From Ampelomyces quisqualis (lineage: Eukaryota; Ascomycota; Dothideomycetes; Pleosporales; Phaeosphaeriaceae), in NCBI GenBank assembly GCA_018398575.1, contig JAGTXZ010000021.1, forward strand, positions 2,046,001 through 2,110,000: a DNA stretch of 64,000 bases. The letters run 5' to 3'. The position numbers and the translations under genes were made by a program. Positions 25,101-35,782 of this stretch are shown here, in pieces. The notes under the pieces were generated by a model. That model was not told the origin of the DNA. It saw only the letters and a program-made list of their open reading frames with translations, and did not search any database. Each line of letters opens with the position of its first letter. The first letter of the stretch is position 1.

Positions 25101-25150
25101 ACAAATATAATAGACTGTATTCTTTTACGTTTAATTAAGACTAGATACGT
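22150..25150 (+). pseudogene. Plavaka-like (CACTA-related) transposase, copy 1
   Basis: Plus-strand frame readable through stops for about 1000 codons. Blocks in order: T-L-V-L-V-I-L-V-V-D-K-T-stop-L near 22980-23025, like the V-I-L-x-S-D-K-T-x-L block holding the first catalytic Asp; I-Y-I-T-I-R-N; K-N-R-Y-Y-T-x-C like K-x-x-C-P-x-C; D-T-D-I-L-H-L-L-L-K near 23620, like the T-P-D-I-L-H-Q-L-x-K-G block; L-D-F-I-E-D; then Y-P-K-x-H-A-L-T-Y-I-I-N-N-I near 24080-24120, like F-x-x-P-K-x-H-x-x-x-H-Y. A C-terminal Y-Y-V-N-N-Y-I-N block near 25075 fits the usual tail. Together these match the Plavaka group better than any other family I know. Mirrored at 54900-57870. Confidence 0.65.
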
Positions 25151-26230
25151 ATAGTGTAGAATTATAAACAGAAGTAAATATAGCAAGACAGCTAGTATAT
25201 AGTATTAGATATAGTAAATAGAATTATATATCTAATAATAGCTCTACTATTACTTTAATATACTTAATAGAACGTAAACTTACTAATATAATAAGCGCTA
25301 TAACACAGAACTATAGCGTAAGGCTACTAACGTAACCTCTTTACTATATACTATACACTACTACAAACGCGTAATACTAGCAACTCTTATCTACATACGC
25401 AAGTATTATAGAGATATTGCAATAGTTACCTAGAATTGCTAGTTAGTGCAAACAGAAGGATAGCACTACTATAGTAACACTAGATATAATTGTTAAAAGA
25501 CAGCATATGCAATATAATGCAACTAACAGCAGAAGAATATAACTTAATATACTTTAATATAGAATAGGAGATAAGGAGGTAGAAGATACTAGGCTGTTCT
25601 CTATAGACAACTATAGTAAAAGAATACCTATAGCAAATTACAAGGGTGATTGCATTATAACAGAATAGACTACTATAGAACGCAGCTAAGAGTTACTTTA
25701 TCTAGACAATTACACACTTTGCTATCTAATATAACTATAATACAGCCTAACAGATGCGCTTATAACAAAATAAAACTAAACTAAATAATAATTAGGAGTA
25801 AGCTTTGCTAGATAGAAACCTATATAGAAAGATAATAGAAACAGTTAATAAAGAGTTAAGTATAACATAAATTACTCTTAATATAATAACTATATTAGTA
25901 TTAAACGCAACTAGAAACAAGTATACTCTTATTAGGATAAACTAGCTATTGCATATATACTACAACCTACTAGTAATAGACAAGTATATTAATAACCTTA
26001 ATTACAATTTGTTTATATAGACATTAGAGTATAAATTAGGCTTTAAAATTAAATGTAACAGTATATATTACTATATAAAGAAGGGCGATAGGTAGGCGTA
26101 AATATAGATATTTATAAAGGCACGCTAGTATAGCGTATTATAAGAGACAGTTGTATTAAAGATATACTAGGCGTTATTTACAATTAAACTACAAATATAA
26201 CTAGTATAGTAGCATACTAGATCTGTACTA
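25151..26230 (+). pseudogene. Unknown frame downstream of the transposase
   Basis: Plus-strand frame of about 350 codons after the transposase, with long runs such as L-T-A-E-E-Y-N-L-I-Y-F-N and A-L-L-D-R-N-L-Y-R-K-I-I-E-T-V, broken only by TAA/TAG. It is rich in Ile, Leu, Asn, Gln and Arg and appears helical. It could be a second Giant gene or the C-terminus of the transposase. It ends in a G-F-K-I-K-C-N-S-I-Y-Y-Y-I block near 26060. I do not recognise the family. Mirrored at 53830-54900 on the minus strand. Confidence 0.45.
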
Positions 26231-26279
26231 ACAACTTACTAGGTAAATAGTTTTCTACGTATAGAGCTACTAAATTGCC

Positions 26280-26805
26280 TATATCACGCGCATAACTATT
26301 TATACTAATAGTAGATAACTATTATGTACGCTAACATTTAGTTAAGGATAGAAGGGTACTTAATTGCTTGTATTGCGCGCACTACTATTTATACTAACAG
26401 TAGACAACTATTATATATGCTAATATTTAGTTAAGAATAGAAGAGTACCTAATTACTTGTAATTGCGCGCACTACTATTTATGCTAATAGTAGACAACTA
26501 TTATATACGCTAACATTTAGTTAAGAATAAAAGGGCACCTAAGTACCTATATTGCGCGCACTACTATTTGTGCTAATAGTAGATAACTATTATGTACGCT
26601 AACATTTGGTTAAGAATAAAAAGGCACCTAATTGCTTGTATTGCGTGTATAACTATCTGTGCTAACAGTAGATAACTATTATATACGCTAACATTTAGTT
26701 AAGAATAGAGAAGCACCTAATTACTTATATTACGCGTATAACTATTTATGCTAACAGTAGACAACTATTATATACGCTAGCACGCAGTTAAGGACAAGAG
26801 GCTAT
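26280..26805. repeat. Giant minisatellite A4, 89-bp unit, 6 copies (copy 1)
   Basis: GTTAAG(G/A)A recurs at 26341, 26430, 26520, 26609, 26698 and 26787 (steps of 89-90 bp). Units include the inverted words CTATTTAT...CTAATAGTAG and a GCGCGC core. The Giant copy 2 array at 53500-53770 has only three units, a direct copy-number difference. Confidence 0.92.
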
Positions 26806-27029
26806 CTAATTAAACAGCCTAACTGCTACACTCTAGCAGAATTTAAGGCAATATTAGACTATATATATTACAAAAACCCTACTTATACCTATAAAGTAAA
26901 AACTCTATTACGCTATACATATTGCTTACTTCTGCTACTCTTGCTAATAGTTTTTTAACATTTAAAGAGCAAGCGCTTGCTTTGTATACTCTGCACTAAG
27001 TAGTAAATTTAAGTAATATTAGCAGCACA

Positions 27030-29470
27030 CTATGTCTCTATCTAAACAAGCGCTAAAACAAGCGCTAATAGATAATAGTATAAAGGTTAGCTTCCTAAGA
27101 GATGTAACCCTAGAACTTACATACTAAAAACTAAGACGCTGTAGAGACTAAAAACTATCTAGACTCTAACGCTACTATTCTTAATCCTTAACTCTAGGGT
27201 TAAAACAGATATATAACTAACTACTACACTAGCCTAACTAAAAAGTTACCTAATAAGACAGCCTAGAGATTAAATACTATACACTTCTAGATCTGCAGCC
27301 TTACTTGCTTATTAACAAGAGAAATCTAGACGCAGTAGTAGTATAAGCATAACAAGCTAACACAAACTAAAAACCTATAGGACTAATATATAGAAAACGT
27401 TAGTAGTTAAAAAAGAACTACTATTAGACTTAAGGCTATTATATTATAAAAAGATGCCTTACTATGCATAAATAAGTAGTTCTAACTATTATAGAGTTGT
27501 AACTCTTCTTATCTAGTATAGACCTATTTAAGTTACTACTATAGAGGAAAGAAAAATGTTAGGTAAAGGAAAGTGTATTACTAGAAAATAAGACTATACT
27601 AGAGAAGGTAAGAGTTATTCTAGTAACGTAACTACTTACTAATAATAGAAAGACGCTATGCAGTATAGTAATAATACTATAGCTTAATATACGTAGGTAT
27701 GTGTACGCCTAAATACTACTAAACGCTTAGATAGAAGTATAAAATACTCTGCTATTGTTACTTTAATTGCATATTAGCTTAACACTATGCAAAGAAGCTA
27801 CCTGCTATATAGGTACTATTATAGCCTACTAAGGACAGTAGCTAATAGTAGGCGCCTAGATACTAGACATATATAGTAACTTGTAGACCCACGTAATAAG
27901 GCAAGGACAACTAGAAATTACTAGTACTTACATATTAAACTACCTAGATAGATAGGTTCTTAAGCCTAGCAAACAGCTTAAAGACTTTGTTTACCTACTA
28001 TAAGACCTAAAGAATACAAGTACACTTCTAAAACAGCTATACTAGCTAACTAAAGACAGCCCAAATCTACTAGATTTCTAAACCCTAGTCTTACAGCAGT
28101 AATAGCATAGTTATTCTATAATAACAAAAAATAGAGTATTGCTGCAATAACTAGGAATTAAGAGAAGTTTAATAAACTAAGTGCAAATATAGTAGCACTA
28201 ATAGGCTTAGTTATATTTAACGTAATAAGGGAATTTAATAATAACAGCACTAGAAAAACTATACTCTTCTATAGACACACTATAGAGGGTATATTACAAG
28301 TTCTATATATAGTATTAGCTAATAGAAAGCAAACTACTTTAATACTATTTGCAAAAAATAGAAGAACTTAAGAGGTATTTAATAGATTCTTATATAGGAC
28401 AATATATAACAGGATATTACTGTACACATAAACTAACAAGAGAATAACAGGGCTAACGTTTTAGTACTAAAGGATACCTATAACAACAACGTAGATAATA
28501 TTCTACCTAACTATATAGAAGAGGAGTAAGATTGCTATAATGCGCTTATAGACAATTATAATAACAAAGAGAAGAAGAAGGCAAACTGCTTAATAGAAAA
28601 GGATATAAAAGAGAATGTTAGAGAGAAAAGAAAAGTCCTACACAGAGACACTAATAATATAAGTAGGTCTAAATATAATACAATATATAATAACTTGCAT
28701 AAGGTACTGTCTATATACGTGTATGTAAAGCATTAGGTAAAGTAAAAGATATTTTGCTAAAAGAGTATAGATATACAGATAAACTTGCACTAGAATACCT
28801 TTATAAGGTAGATAAATAGCTATAGTTTAAGAACTATAGAGGTAGCTAGAGTATTGTAGTAGAAGACGCATAGAAAGAATTTTTAACGCAGGCCTATAAT
28901 ATTGCAATTAAAGGCAACATACTTAACGTAATTACCTTAACTAAAGAGAAATAGCAACTAGAACTAGATAAGTGTAATAGGTTAGTATAATAGTATAAAG
29001 AAGAAATAGAGTATTATTAAGTAGTTGTAAATAGTAGGCGTAGCAAATGTTATAATAACTTAATATACTTTTGCTAGTATAACGCGTAGATACTATTAGG
29101 TTAGCCTTAATATAACGCAATAGTGTAGACTACTATAGTAGATAGTGCAGCACTAGCAGACACAGCATATAATTCTAATATAACTAACTAGCAAGATAGT
29201 TACTACTCTATAAGTAGTAGTAGTAGTAGTTATAGCTGTCTATATATAGAGCGCGTTATGTACCTGCTAACCTGTACCTTATAGAACGTTAAGCCTAGTA
29301 GCTGCGTCTAGGCTAGTCTTCTTTTAAAGGAGCGTAATTTAACTATACTATACTTAATTAGAAAGCTTATATAACTAGACAAGAAGGACTAGCTTAGTTA
29401 GCCTACGCTACAAGAGTGTAAAGATATAGGCAGCTAGCTGCAGTATATAGTTCTACTAGTGCTATAGTAC
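27030..29470 (+). pseudogene. Unknown helical protein frame of Giant, copy 1
   Basis: Plus-strand frames from an ATG at 27030 (M-S-L-S-K-Q-A-L-K-Q-A-L) to about 29470, broken by TAA/TAG and with apparent frame changes near 28480 and 28740. The start has K-L-R-R-C-R-D and a basic helical region. The middle (28500-28735) matches the open 90-codon frame 51566-51838 in copy 2. The end is highly charged, with E-K-Q-Q-L-E-L-D-K-C-N-R-L-V and a Ser run (S-S-S-S-S-S) near 29210. The composition suggests a coiled-coil or DNA-binding accessory protein. No family recognised; frame changes may be decayed introns. Confidence 0.45.
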
Positions 29471-29494
29471 TTAATAGTCTTTAACTGTTAAATC

Positions 29495-29580
29495 TGGCAA
29501 CACTAGTAACACTAGCAACCCTAGCAATACTAGTAACACAGACAACACAGGTAATACAGGCAACTTGCTGTTAGGTTACT
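29495..29580. repeat. 9-bp subterminal repeat of Giant (copy 1)
   Basis: AACACTAGT/AACACTAGC/AACCCTAGC-type 9-mers are repeated about nine times, drifting into AACACAGAC and AATACAGGC. A related TAGTAACACTATTAACAC lies near the left end at about 10800, so the motif is subterminal at both ends. Copy 2 has a shorter version at 50770-50815. Confidence 0.75.
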
Positions 29581-29697
29581 GTTAGGTTACTAGCAACCAG
29601 AAGTAAGTAGAGTAACTTTAGTAAATTGTCTAGTAGATAGTATTGCTGTTAGGCAGCCGCAGGTCGCTGTAACCAGGCTAACCAGACGAATCTTAAT

Positions 29698-29707
29698 TTT
29701 TCCTAAC
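29698..29707. repeat. Giant copy 1, right terminal inverted repeat
   Basis: TTTTCCTAAC, exact inverse of 10758-10767. Copy 2 ends with TTCTCCTAAC in the same orientation (50625-50634 reverse complement), so the end is shared by two independent insertions. Confidence 0.72.
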
Positions 29708-29723
29708 GCTTTAGTATAAGTTA
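29708..29723 (+). mobile_element. 16-bp remnant of the Gypsy3a leader
   Basis: GCTTTAGTATAAGTTA matches the Gypsy3 leader at 30247-30262 (ACTTTAGTAAAAGTTG) directly after the Giant insertion point. The last five bases (AGTTA) would be the left target duplication of Gypsy3b. Confidence 0.65.
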
Positions 29724-30024
29724 TGTAACAAATATATACAAACACATGTTATATATAATATCTTATAAAGAGCTTAGTAACAGATAATGTTAGAGATTAG
29801 TAGAATAGTACTAAACACTTTCTAATAACGCTCTAACTTAGTTACTACGCCTACTATAAGTATAAGCCTATTATATTAGATAGAGGACAAGTTTCTTTTA
29901 TTCTTCTATACAAGACCTATAGGTATATAGCTAATTTAGAATCTCTAATACAATACGCACTTCTATATACCTCTAATACGTATCTAATTTAATTCTAATA
30001 GCTATGCCTACTTACGTTGTTATA
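29724..30024 (+). repeat. Gypsy3b 5' LTR
   Basis: 301-bp LTR, starting TGTAACAAAT and ending CGTTGTTATA, reverse complement of the Gypsy3d LTRs. Followed by the Gypsy3 leader, so a 5' LTR. It lies only 16 bp outside the Giant end. Confidence 0.88.
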
Positions 30025-30399
30025 TTACAAGAGAAACTTTATTCTACTAGTAATAGTATTAAGATAATATTACAATTTACTTTTACAAAGATTGCGTTAA
30101 AACGCACAGAATAACATATAAATTAGATCTGTTTACAACCTTAAATCTACTAAACATAGTTAGGATCTTTTAGATCTTCTAGCAGCTAAAGCCTTTAGGT
30201 TTAGATCTTTCTATTAATATAATAGTTAGAATTACTTTAGTAAAAGTTGCGTTTAGTACTAGGATAGAGACTTAGAGACTATTAATAGCCTAGGAGTATT
30301 AGAATCAACGCTAATAACTCCCTCTAAAGCTATACTAGCACCTAGAGAATTCTAAGAAGACTCTGTATTAACTATTACAACCTAGTTATAGAGTGCTAA
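30025..30399 (+). mobile_element. Gypsy3b leader and gag start, cut by Gypsy2-1
   Basis: Matches the reverse complement of 49945-50316 of Gypsy3d. The match stops at 30399 (GAGTGCTAA), while Gypsy3d continues GAGTGCTAAAGC, so Gypsy2-1 inserted here. The last five bases, GCTAA, would be its target duplication; the other side is outside the window. Confidence 0.8.
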
Positions 30400-30633
30400 T
30401 ATAACAGGCTGCTGCCTAGTTAGTCCTTAGTTATAGAAAAACCTTAGCCTACTAAACCAGAACACTAAAAAGGTTCTAGACTAGAACACTAAAAACAGTT
30501 CTAGACTAGAGTACCTAAATCTTCTAAACTAGACTACCTTAGAACTATAAAAACTCTTTAAAGAGTAATTAGGATAGAACATAAATTTACGTCTTTATTT
30601 CCTAGCAACTACTCTTAGAGTCTACCTCTTACA
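30400..30633 (+). repeat. Gypsy2-1 5' LTR
   Basis: 234 bp, starting TATAACAGGC (TG lost to RIP) and ending CCTCTTACA; reverse complement of the 217-bp Gypsy2-2 LTRs with about 17 extra bases. Contains the 24-bp internal tandem repeat around CTAGACTAGAACACTAAAAA. Confidence 0.88.
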
Positions 30634-30659
30634 ATTAAATTTATTAAACCTAACTAGGC

Positions 30660-31900
30660 TAAAGAGCTATTAGTAACCTCTAGTATAGAATAAGTAACTA
30701 TCTCTATAATAGTACAGGATATAATAGTGCAAGCTATCTACATAAGATGCAATAGCGTCTCTAAGTTAGTTATTAAGGATAAGTTTAATTAAATAATTAT
30801 TAATAACTTTCTAGACCTAGAGAAATAATAGATTTAAAAACAACTACTGTTAAACAGCCTTAAAAGAACGCCTGCCTAGTAAGAAGTATATAAATCTCTA
30901 GTAGCTAGACTTTCTAACAATAGGAAAGAAAAGTCTTCTATAAGCGCAGATCTAGACTTAGTATTGCTAGTAAGAAATCTGCAGGAATAAATTGTAAGGC
31001 TTACAGCCTAAGTAACTCTAGAAGCCTTTAGCTTTATATAGACTCCCTTAGAAAGCTTTCTTCTACTCTAAAATACTTATAAAGTTTCTAACCTAGAAGC
31101 GTATAAAGAAGATTAAAAAGATTACTATATCTTTAAGGCCTAAATAAAGTACAAATAAGAACACAACAGCCTAAGACTAGGCTTTTAAGCTAGCTATATT
31201 TTTAACTGCCTTAAAGAGTTAGTAGCTAGTATAGCCTTGTCTTAGGTAACCTAGAACCTCTAGAGCTTTGTAGAAGAACTCTAGAACTTTCTAGATAGCT
31301 AATTTAAGAACAAGCTATACAATAAAAGATTATAAAGGAAAATCTAAATAATCTAATAAAACAAGTTATTTTCTAGAGCTTTAATATAAAGTTTATAAGG
31401 CTAGCCTAGTATATAGATAAGAAAAATAACAAAGTAAACCTAAAAACAAGATACATAAGCGCTATCTAGCTAGACCTATAAAATAGAATAATCTCTATAA
31501 AGACTAAACCTAAATAGAGAATCTATAACCTTATAGACAAAGTAGTAATTATTAAGGAAAACTTATATAACGTAAAACTTAGTAGTAAGCACACTAAAAG
31601 ACAGAATATTAGAAAACCTATAGATTAGAAACCTATAAGAGGACATTCTAGAAGGACTAAGACAAAATCCTCTAAAAGAAAGAAAGCTAAGTAGGCTACT
31701 ATAGAAGAGTAGTTCTATTAGAGACAAAATAACTTATGCTTCTACTATAGTAAGTTAGGACACTATACTAGCAAATGCAAATTGTTTTTACTTTTAAAAC
31801 CTACTAAAGCTGCGTTAGCTAAGGTATAAGGTAAGAAAGAAGAGAACGTATTAAAAGACGCTCTAAGCTTAGAAGATAAGTAACTCTTGTCTAAAGGCGC
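30660..31900 (+). pseudogene. Gypsy2-1 Gag remnant
   Basis: Plus-strand Gag frame, readable through stops and matching the Gypsy2-2 Gag. At 31731-31775 it reads N-L-C-F-Y-Y-S-K-L-G-H-Y-T-S-K-C, a CCHC zinc knuckle C-x2-C-x4-H-x4-C in which the second Cys has become Tyr (TGT to TAT). A basic region with K-R and R-S-R-R precedes it. This is the capsid and nucleic-acid-binding part; the start codon is not resolved. Confidence 0.75.
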
Positions 31901-31949
31901 AGATAAGAGTATAGTAACATAACACTAAAAGAAAACAAAGGATTTTAAT

Positions 31950-34900
31950 AATTCTAGAGAGAATAGCTAAACAGAAAACCTATTACTATACACACTATTG
32001 TTAATGAAACATTAGTTACTTTTATAATAATTAACACTAAGTATCTTACCTACGCTATAACTTTAACTAAGTTTATCTGCAAAAATAAGTTAGAGTATAA
32101 GTTAATAGCTCTAAGAGAAATTATTAGAATTGCTAGAGCCTAGTCTTAGATAAAGATAGCTGTCTAGATAAGAATTAACATTAATAGGCATAAAGAGACA
32201 CTGTAGGCCTATAAACTAGATAAAGACAAAGAATATTACCTAGTCTTAGGTTAACTATAGATAAACTAGTATAATGTTACTATTATACTAGTAAAGAAAT
32301 TAATATACATCTACTCTACTTAGACGTAAGTTAGAAGCTAAGAAAGAAGAAAACTCTTTTTACTATAGAATATTACAGCTACTATATACTTAGCTTAGCT
32401 ACAGTAAAGCTAGAAGGACAAATCTATCTACCTTTATCCTGCGTCTATAGTAGATATCTAAAAGGCTCTAAAAATAAGACTCTAAGTAGACTCTAGGTTA
32501 GTACTTCTAGATTACCTAAAAGAGAAATATAAAACCTTTCTACGCAAGAAAGCAGACTAGATTCTTCTAGTAAAAGGACCTACTATTAATTGTTCTATTA
32601 AGCTAGTAGAAAAAGATAAAAGAACTATAAAGGTATTAAAGAGCCTACTATATAGTATGTTAAGAAAAGAACTTCTTATACTTAAGAAAGAGCTTACTTC
32701 TTACCTAGACTGCAGCTTTATACAGGTAAGCTAGTTAAGTGCCTCTGCACTTATCCTATTTGTAAAGAAGCTAGAGAGAAGCCTTTAGTTCTATATAGAC
32801 TACTAGGCTCTTAACGCAATTACAAGGAAGGACTTATACCTATTTCTACTTATCTAAAAGACCTTAGCTTAGATTACTAAAGCTAAATAGTTTACTAAAG
32901 TAGATGTTATCTAGGTATTCTATAAGATTAGAATTGCTAAAAGAGATAAATAGAAGACAGCCTTCTAGACGCGCTTTAGCCTCTATAAGTAGCTTATAAC
33001 ACTCTTTAGACTTACAAACACTCTAAGTACGTTTTAGAAATATATTAATTAAATACTAAGAGAATACCTAGATAACTTCTATTTAGCCTATATAGATAAC
33101 ATATTAATATATACAAGTAAGTCTAAGGCAGACTATAAGCAAAAGGTAAAGCTAGTAATCTAGAAACTTAGTATAGTAGAGTTATACCTAGATGTAGGAA
33201 AAAGTAAGTTTAGCATAAAGAAGACTAAATACCTTAGATTTATTATTAAAGCTAAGAAAGAAATAAGTATAGACCTTAAGAAAGTAAATACTATACGTTT
33301 TTAAGAGCCTTCTAAGATAGTTAAAGGAGTCTAGAGTTTTGTTAGCTTTGCTAACTTCTACTAGTAGTTTATAAAAGGCTTCTTAAAGCTAGCTACTTTA
33401 CTAACTAGGCTTACTAGAAAAGGCGTAGCCTTTAACTAGGAGCCTAAACAATAGATGTCTTTTAAGAAGCTAAAAGAAGCTTTTGTTGTTAAACTATCTC
33501 TAGTAAACTTTAATATAGAGCTAGAAATAATAGTAGAATACAACGCCTTAGAGTAGTTAACTAGAGAAGTGTTATCTTAATATATAAAGAACAGACGCCT
33601 TTAGGCTGTAGCTTACTACTTAGTAAAGAATATAGCTGCAAAAGCTAACTATACTATTTATAATAAAAAGCTGTTAGCTATAGTTAAGTACTTAGAGTAG
33701 TAGAAAACTAAACTTTAGAGGGTAAGACATTTTACTATACTTATAGACTATAAGAACCTAGAATACTTTGCTACTATATAGCTACTAATAGAAAGATATA
33801 TCTGCTAGGTAAAGTATTTTAGTACATTTAATATTAAATTCTAATACTACCTAAGAAACGTTAACAGTAGAGTAGATACTCTTTCTAAAAAAGAATAAGA
33901 TTTTTCTTAAAGAAGAGCAGACGTATAGGTGTAATCCTAGACCTTTTAGTTATTTACTTTTACTTTAGAAACTAAGAATAAAAAAGGCCTAGTACTTACT
34001 ACTTTCTTTATAGCTTAGTAGAGAGATATACTATAATAAGAAAAGAAAGAAATAAAGTAGCTTTAAAATATACTTGTAAACAAAGATACTATATTAAGAG
34101 AAAGAAACGTTACTTAAGACTAAAATACTAAAGAGTACTCTGTAGCTAGTAAAGAAGTACTCTAAAGAGTACTTGCAGATTATATACTTATAGACAAAGA
34201 CGCTATATTAAGAAAAGAAAACGTTACCTATAACTAAAGTGCTAAAAAGCTTACTATAGCAGAAGATATTCTAGATACTACTAAAGAAACTATAGTACTA
34301 CGCGTAACTACGCCTAGGTAAGGACCTTATATAAACAAGCGCTCTAAAGAATTAATAGAGCCTACTATTAAAGAGTTATAAGAATAGGCTGTCTATATAG
34401 ATAAAGCCTACTAAGTAGTAGTTAACGCTGTTGGAACAGAATAGTAGATATTCTCTCTCTATTTAAGCCTAAAGGTTTTTCTAGTAAAGTATACCTTAGA
34501 TAACCTAAGACGCCTACTCTATAGGAAATATAAGTAAGTGCTAGAATATATAAACCTATAAACTTATATTATCTTAGAAGTGTATAATTCTCTAATTACT
34601 AAACACTTAGATAAGAAAAATATATATATAACATTAGTAAGAAACTACTTCTAGCCTAGAGTATTATTAAGTATTTAGTAGTTTGTCTAAAACTGCGCAG
34701 TGTATAGCAAAAAAAAAGCTATAAAAAGAACTTAAATAAGAACTACTATAACTACTTCTTCTTTTAGACTAAATATAGAAAAAGTTGTTAGTAGACTTTA
34801 TTATAGGCCTTCTGCTAAGCTATAGAATGCTACACCTTATAGTAGTTACAAACTAGCTAAGTAAAAACGTAGTGCTTATGCCTATTTTAAACCTAGAAGT

Positions 34901-35468
34901 TCTTACTATAGTTAAGGCATTTATTAAGTAAGTAGTTACGTACTACTAGCTCTTAGACGCTATAGTGTTTAATAGAGAGTTATAGTTTGTAAGCAAATTC
35001 TAGTCTTTACTTTGTAATAAGCTTAAAATATAAAGAAAAGTCTTAATAGTATACTACCTCTAGACAGATAGCGCTACAGAATAAATAAATAGTATTATAG
35101 AAGCCTACTTAAGGGCCTTTGTAAACTAGGACTAGTTAAACTAGGCTGCCTTATACCTACTAGCATAAATTACTATAGCTAGACAAAATACAGCATCTAT
35201 AAGTATTAGCCTATTCTTCTTTTAGTATAGGTATAACATAGACTCTATTTAGTTAGACTTAGAATAGACTATATAAAACTAGCACTAGTCTAGCATTAAT
35301 AAGAGAGCTACTACTAAAGTAATAGTATCTAAGATAAAAGAAACAATAGACTATATACAAGTAAAAATAGTAGATACACAATAGAAACAAAAACGCTAGG
35401 CTAACTCTTATAGATAAAAAGCTCTAGAACTCTATATAAAAGATAAAGTATAGCTCTAGTATAGTTAC
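31950..35468 (+). pseudogene. Gypsy2-1 Pol remnant: protease, RT, RNase H, integrase
   Basis: RT: at 33089-33100 the active site reads Y-I-D-N (Y-x-D-D with the last Asp changed), preceded by R-E-Y-L-D-N-F-Y and followed by K-S-K-F-S-I-K-K-T-K-Y-L. RNase H: around 33540, V-E-Y-N-A (normally V-E-x-D-A). Linker: one V-N-K-D-T-I-L unit at about 34012-34110. Integrase: an H-H-C-C zinc finger at about 34600-34700 (K-H-L-D, then C-A-V-Y, last Cys lost), then D-F-I-I-G-L-L-L, D-A-I-V-F-N-R-E-L-Q-F-V and E-x-I-N-S-I-I-E around 34795-35105. All decayed by TAA/TAG. The protease is inferred by position only. Confidence 0.8.
35464..35468. repeat. Target site duplication of Gypsy3d, left
   Basis: GTTAC directly before the left LTR; repeated at 50617-50621 directly after the right LTR. 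Perfect 5 bp, despite 15 kb in between. Confidence 0.9.
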
Positions 35469-35768
35469 TGTAACGACGTAGGTAGGTATAGCTATTAGGA
35501 TTAAATCAGATACGTGTTAGAGGTATATAGGAGTACGTATTGTATCAGAGATTCTAGATTGGCTATATACCTATAGGTCTTGTATAGAAGAACAAGGAAA
35601 ACTTATTCTCTATCTAATGTAATAGGCTTATATTTATAGTTAAGGTAGCAACTAAGTTAGAGCTAATTTAGGGCACTTTTGGTGCTACCTCTACTATCTC
35701 TTGTATAATCTGTTACTAAGCCTTTATAGGGTATCAGATATAACATGTATTTGCATGTGCCTGTTATA
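35469..35768 (-). repeat. Gypsy3d 3' LTR
   Basis: 300 bp, TGTAACGACG...TGCCTGTTATA on the plus strand, paired with 50317-50616. This is the 3' LTR because the element runs on the minus strand and a polypurine tract abuts it. Confidence 0.92.
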
Positions 35769-35782
35769 TTACCTTCCTTCTT
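35769..35782 (-). other. Gypsy3d polypurine tract
   Basis: Reverse complement reads AAGAAGGAAGGTAA, all purine except the T, directly inside the 3' LTR. Confidence 0.75.

Larger units (their letters stand above)
10758..29707 (+). mobile_element. Giant DNA element, copy 1 (18.95 kb, Plavaka/CACTA-like)
   Basis: Bounded by GTTAGGAAAA and TTTTCCTAAC, a 10-bp terminal inverted repeat. The left end coincides with the break in the Gypsy3a leader; the right end is shared with copy 2 (50625), beyond which the two copies diverge at once. Flanking bases AATT (left) and GCTT (right) align to the same 4 bp of the interrupted leader and may be a mutated target duplication. Inside are a Plavaka-like transposase frame (22.1-25.1 kb), a pogo-like transposase, a P-loop frame, two unknown frames and several minisatellites. 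Direct subterminal repeats of the type TAGTAACACTA occur near both ends, as in CACTA elements. All genes are RIP-broken. Confidence 0.72.
30400..35468 (+). mobile_element. Gypsy2-1, truncated plus-strand Gypsy
   Basis: Same family as Gypsy2-2 (37938-45979), with LTR, gag, RT, RNase H and integrase in the Gypsy order (integrase last). The sequence matches Gypsy2-2 up to about 35468 plus the three bases 50622-50624, where Giant copy 2 begins. So Giant-2 inserted near the integrase C-terminus, and Gypsy3d later inserted at GTTAC next to it. The 3' part and 3' LTR should lie beyond the window, on the far side of Giant-2. Confidence 0.85.

Noticed and set aside
26280..26805. CRISPR array
   Set aside because: Whole 89-bp units repeat with no unique spacers, and the context is eukaryotic transposon DNA.
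10758..29707. Giant as a Starship (tyrosine-recombinase element)
   Set aside because: No DUF3435-like captain gene recognised at either end; short inverted repeats and a DDE-type transposase frame fit a cut-and-paste element better.
10758..29707. Giant as a Helitron
   Set aside because: Ends are inverted repeats, not 5'-TC and CTRR-3' with a hairpin, and no Rep or Pif1 motifs were seen.
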